64,000 nt of DNA from Chryseobacterium ginsenosidimutans. GTDB lineage: Bacteria > Bacteroidota > Bacteroidia > Flavobacteriales > Weeksellaceae. The notes under the pieces were generated by a model. It searched no databases. It saw only the letters and a list, made by a program, of their open reading frames with translations, and was not told the origin of the DNA. The DNA lies in the NCBI RefSeq assembly GCF_030823405.1, contig NZ_JAUSXC010000001.1, forward strand, positions 186,001-250,000, read 5' to 3'. The stretch's first letter is position 1; the number at the start of each line of letters is the position of its first letter. A program made the translations under genes and the position numbers. Below, piece by piece: positions 61,629 through 64,000 of this stretch.

Positions 61629-63578
61629 TTATGGAACCAATCTGATAACACGATACCCTGTGTTTACATAGGCACCGTTTGCTTTAGATTTTACAAATTC
61701 AAATTTTGTAGCCAACTGAGTCTGAACTTTATTCATTTGCTTAAAGATTTCTCCTTTTTTGTTCTCTCTCGTCAACATATCGTTTACAACATCAAAACCT
61801 ACAATCGCAAATTTTGGAGGAGTTTTGCAGTACTTACTTTTATAAGCAGCAAGAATTTCTTTCTCGAAACTACCGTCAGTATTTATTTTTCTATCCATCA
61901 GATAAACTAAGTTTGCCTGGCTTAGATCATCTACTTTTTTCTCAAAAACAGGAACATAATACATACTGAAAGCTTTCACACCCTGCACTTCTTTAGACAA
62001 AGAAATCACTTTATTGGCAAAAGCTTCACCAGTTGCATCATTGTCGCTTGCTAAAATAGCAATAACCGGAGCAGACTGCCCTGTCATCATATTCTGATCA
62101 AGCTGAACATCTGCCGGAGAATTAACAATCGCAATATTTGGATTTTTCAAAGTTTTTTCAAGACCTGCTTTAATATAATTTGCATTTTCTTTCTTAGAGT
62201 CTGCAACTATATAAATTTTCTGATCTGAAAAAGTAGCTTTCACTTCCTCTACAATTTTATCAGCATACGTATTATCACTTGTTTCAATAATAATCAGGTT
62301 GCTGTAATTGTACAATTCCGGAGAATTGGCAAAAGGTGCTACAATAGGGATTTTTTGATTTTTCGTAAAGTCTAAAACGTCAACAACGTTCGACTTGAAG
62401 AAAGGCCCGATAATCAAATCTGTATTATCAGGATTTATTTGTGTCAATGAATTTCGGAAAGATGCTTCATTTCCGGAATCCACAATTTTAATATCTAATT
62501 TCTGCCCGTTTCTGGCATTTCTTTCAATAGCAAGCTTTGCACCAGTAAGGAAATCCATTGCCATTGCTCTGTACTGCGTCTCGCCGGTACTGTACCCAAA
62601 AGGAAGCATCATGACAACACTTAATGCATCACCGTTTTTCTTCACGTATGCAGGATCAAGCTTTTTAATTTTTAAAACCATTCCTGACTTTAAACCGTGA
62701 GCTAAATCCGGATTTAATGCAATTAATTCATCAATTGAAACTCCAAACTTATTTACAATAGAAAAAACCGTATCTCCCTGCTGAACTGTGTACGTCACAT
62801 AATCATCACCTACAACGGTATTTGTATTTGACGAAGATCTTTCGTTTCCGGAATCTACTTTTGTTTTAGAATTGGGTTTTTCTTCAAAAACCTGAGCTCC
62901 TGAATTTGTTTTGCCCTTTGTTTTAACCTTAATTGATTCACCAGGCTTCAGACCTTTTTCTTCCAATCCAGGATTTAAAGCAAAAAGTTCATCTTTACTA
63001 ATATTGAATTGTCTTGAAATTCTATAGTAATTATCTTTTGGCTGAACAACATATTCATCTTCAGAAACTGCAGCAGCCGGTGTTTCAGTTATGGTTTCAG
63101 CAGGTTTTGCCACAGCAGGTGTATTTACAGCTACTGTCTGTTGCTGGCTTCCGCCATATTTTTTGATGCTTTCAAGAGGTAAAATGATCTCGTCGCCGAT
63201 CTTCATGTGAGAATCCAGTTCGGGATTCAGCTTTCTAAGATCTGTTTCTGAAATTCTATACTGCTTTGTAATCCCGTAAATCGTCTGTTTTGGCTGAAGA
63301 ACAATCTTCCCAACCTGAGAATTATTTACAAGTTTTGCAGGAACAGCAGATTTTGGTGCTGAATTGGTTGTTTTATCATTTTTAACTGTCAGAATATCTC
63401 CAAGAGCCAACTTCCCGTCTTTTACTGCGGGATTCAGTTTCAGCAATTCATCTACAGTTATTCCGTACTTTTTTGCAATATTATAAGGAGTATCCCCTTT
63501 TACAACGGTGTGCGATTTCTGAGCAGAAACGCCCAAAACCATACATAAACTGGATAGAATAAAAAACCTTTTTATCAT
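61629..63578 (-). CDS. Four-LysM exported protein with periplasmic-binding-protein-like domain
   Basis: The 649-residue product has a signal peptide (residues 1-19) and four LysM peptidoglycan-binding domains: about 20-66 (SHTVVKGDTPYNIAKKYGIT), 90-135, 174-220 and 258-305 (YTVQQGDTVFSIVNKFGVSI). A fold like type I periplasmic binding proteins follows (about 318-649, with SVVMMLPFGYSTGETQYRAM and DLIIGPFFKSNVVDVLDFTK). It could be a cell-wall-anchored sensor or lytic regulator; the ligand is unknown. A promoter is at 63597-63626. Confidence 0.85.
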   Translation of the reverse strand: MIKRFFILSSLCMVLGVSAQKSHTVVKGDTPYNIAKKYGITVDELLKLNPAVKDGKLALGDILTVKNDKTTNSAPKSAVPAKLVNNSQVGKIVLQPKQTIYGITKQYRISETDLRKLNPELDSHMKIGDEIILPLESIKKYGGSQQQTVAVNTPAVAKPAETITETPAAAVSEDEYVVQPKDNYYRISRQFNISKDELFALNPGLEEKGLKPGESIKVKTKGKTNSGAQVFEEKPNSKTKVDSGNERSSSNTNTVVGDDYVTYTVQQGDTVFSIVNKFGVSIDELIALNPDLAHGLKSGMVLKIKKLDPAYVKKNGDALSVVMMLPFGYSTGETQYRAMAMDFLTGAKLAIERNARNGQKLDIKIVDSGNEASFRNSLTQINPDNTDLIIGPFFKSNVVDVLDFTKNQKIPIVAPFANSPELYNYSNLIIIETSDNTYADKIVEEVKATFSDQKIYIVADSKKENANYIKAGLEKTLKNPNIAIVNSPADVQLDQNMMTGQSAPVIAILASDNDATGEAFANKVISLSKEVQGVKAFSMYYVPVFEKKVDDLSQANLVYLMDRKINTDGSFEKEILAAYKSKYCKTPPKFAIVGFDVVNDMLTRENKKGEIFKQMNKVQTQLATKFEFVKSKANGAYVNTGYRVIRLVP

Positions 63579-63596
63579 ATTAGATAATTATATTTA

Positions 63597-63626
63597 CAAA
63601 AATACTTCTTTAAAATTAAATGGCAA
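63597..63626 (-). promoter_or_regulatory. Promoter of the LysM protein gene
   Basis: On the minus strand TTG (complement of 63624-63626), 19 bases and TATTTTTG (complement of 63597-63604). It overlaps the end of the upstream bshC gene. Confidence 0.6.
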
Positions 63627-64000
63627 CAATTATTAGTTTTGACTCTTCAATTTGCATTTCTTCTAAACAAGTTTCAAGCCATGAATATCCATCATCTGCA
63701 AAAAATACGCTAAAATTATAAACCCTTTCCTGCCAATTCTTAGAAGGATTTACATCTAAAAACAAATTTTCCAGTCTTTCCAACAATTCACTTTTTTTTA
63801 TTTTTTCTGCATGAAGAAGACGCTTTTTCATTCTTTTGAAAGATTTTATCTGTCTTGTTTCTTCTGCTTTCACCATATTACCAAAAGATTTCTCTGTAGT
63901 CTCGGCTATTTTTTTTAACTCAGAAAACTGATTTAGTAGCAGATTTTCCTTTTCTTCCAATAATTTGAGAATGATATTATCTTCTAACATCTTATTATTG
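63616..64000 (-). CDS. bshC: Bacillithiol biosynthesis cysteine-adding enzyme BshC, C-terminal part (partial)
   Basis: Only the last 124-128 residues are in the window; the frame stays open to 64000, so the gene begins beyond the right edge. The visible part shows the coiled-coil and C-terminal pattern of BshC: KRMKKRLLHAEKIKKSELLE, then NPSKNWQERVYNFSVFFADD, then LETCLEEMQIEESKLIIVAI. BshC adds cysteine to the malate-glucosamine precursor of bacillithiol. Bacillithiol is known in several Bacteroidota. The Met at 63990 is internal, not the start. Confidence 0.75.
   Translation of the reverse strand, partial: NNKMLEDNIILKLLEEKENLLLNQFSELKKIAETTEKSFGNMVKAEETRQIKSFKRMKKRLLHAEKIKKSELLERLENLFLDVNPSKNWQERVYNFSVFFADDGYSWLETCLEEMQIEESKLIIVAI

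Noticed and set aside
1..64000. CRISPR arrays, insertion sequences, prophage or integrase genes
   Set aside because: No spaced direct repeats of CRISPR type, no transposase or integrase-like protein and no long terminal inverted repeats were seen.

Overview
The window is 64 kb of an AT-rich chromosome from a Bacteroidota bacterium, most likely family Weeksellaceae and close to Chryseobacterium. This rests on gene content and promoter style, not on a database search. Many genes are preceded by the Bacteroidota promoter pattern TTTG, about 19 nt, then TAnnTTTG, and Shine-Dalgarno sequences are nearly absent. Lineage-typical proteins include a GYDIA-motif GHMP kinase, a C-terminal BshC fragment, LptD of the Bacteroidota type, MbnP, and a double-glycine-leader peptide whose leader resembles Chryseobacterium ones. 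No phage, insertion sequence, CRISPR array or transposase was seen; this is core chromosome with some accessory loci.

Layout. 1-10460 (minus strand): a tight ribosomal protein operon, rplC-rplD-rplW-rplB-rpsS-rplV-rpsC-rplP-rpmC-rpsQ-rplN-rplX-rplE-rpsN-rpsH-rplF-rplR-rpsE-rpmD-rplO-secY, with the first codons of infA at the left edge. 10714-21072: an island between rplC and rpsJ. It holds a DeoR-type regulator, a divergent glpD-glpK-glpF-outer-membrane-protein operon, three unrecognised exported-protein genes and an iron-permease-like gene. 21239-24599 (minus): rpsL-rpsG-fusA-rpsJ, the other half of what is usually one str/S10 cluster. 25043-34626: dps, pncB, a GG-leader peptide gene, a DUF5995-like gene, rmuC, a SpoU methyltransferase, a small lipoprotein, a membrane protein/lipoprotein pair, a 5-formyl-THF cyclo-ligase gene and trhO. 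34982-42829: an HtrA protease, a small membrane protein, ridA, lptD, an amidase, an unknown small gene, rpsT and three tRNA-Glu genes.

43093-57417 (all minus) is a metal and redox block. It contains an outer membrane protein, an MbnH-like di-heme protein and MbnP. Next come a secreted superoxide dismutase, SCO and YHS proteins and small Cys-rich proteins. It ends with a P1B-type ATPase, a Fur-family regulator, a periplasmic adaptor and an RND pump whose reading frame is fused to its TolC-like outer membrane channel. A 15-bp palindrome occurs upstream of both the pump operon and the ATPase and is a candidate operator for the Fur protein. 57543-64000: aroQ, pckA, the GHMP kinase gene with fabD, a four-LysM/periplasmic-binding fusion, and the C-terminal part of bshC, cut by the right edge.

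The most interesting points are the interrupted ribosomal cluster, the glp operator palindrome, the GG-leader peptide, the tRNA hydroxylase carrying a U32-C-like domain, the RND-TolC fusion with an internal signal peptide, the MbnP/MbnH pair, the Cys-rich small protein family, and the Fur-box candidates. I do not see a single unmistakable new defence or biosynthetic system.
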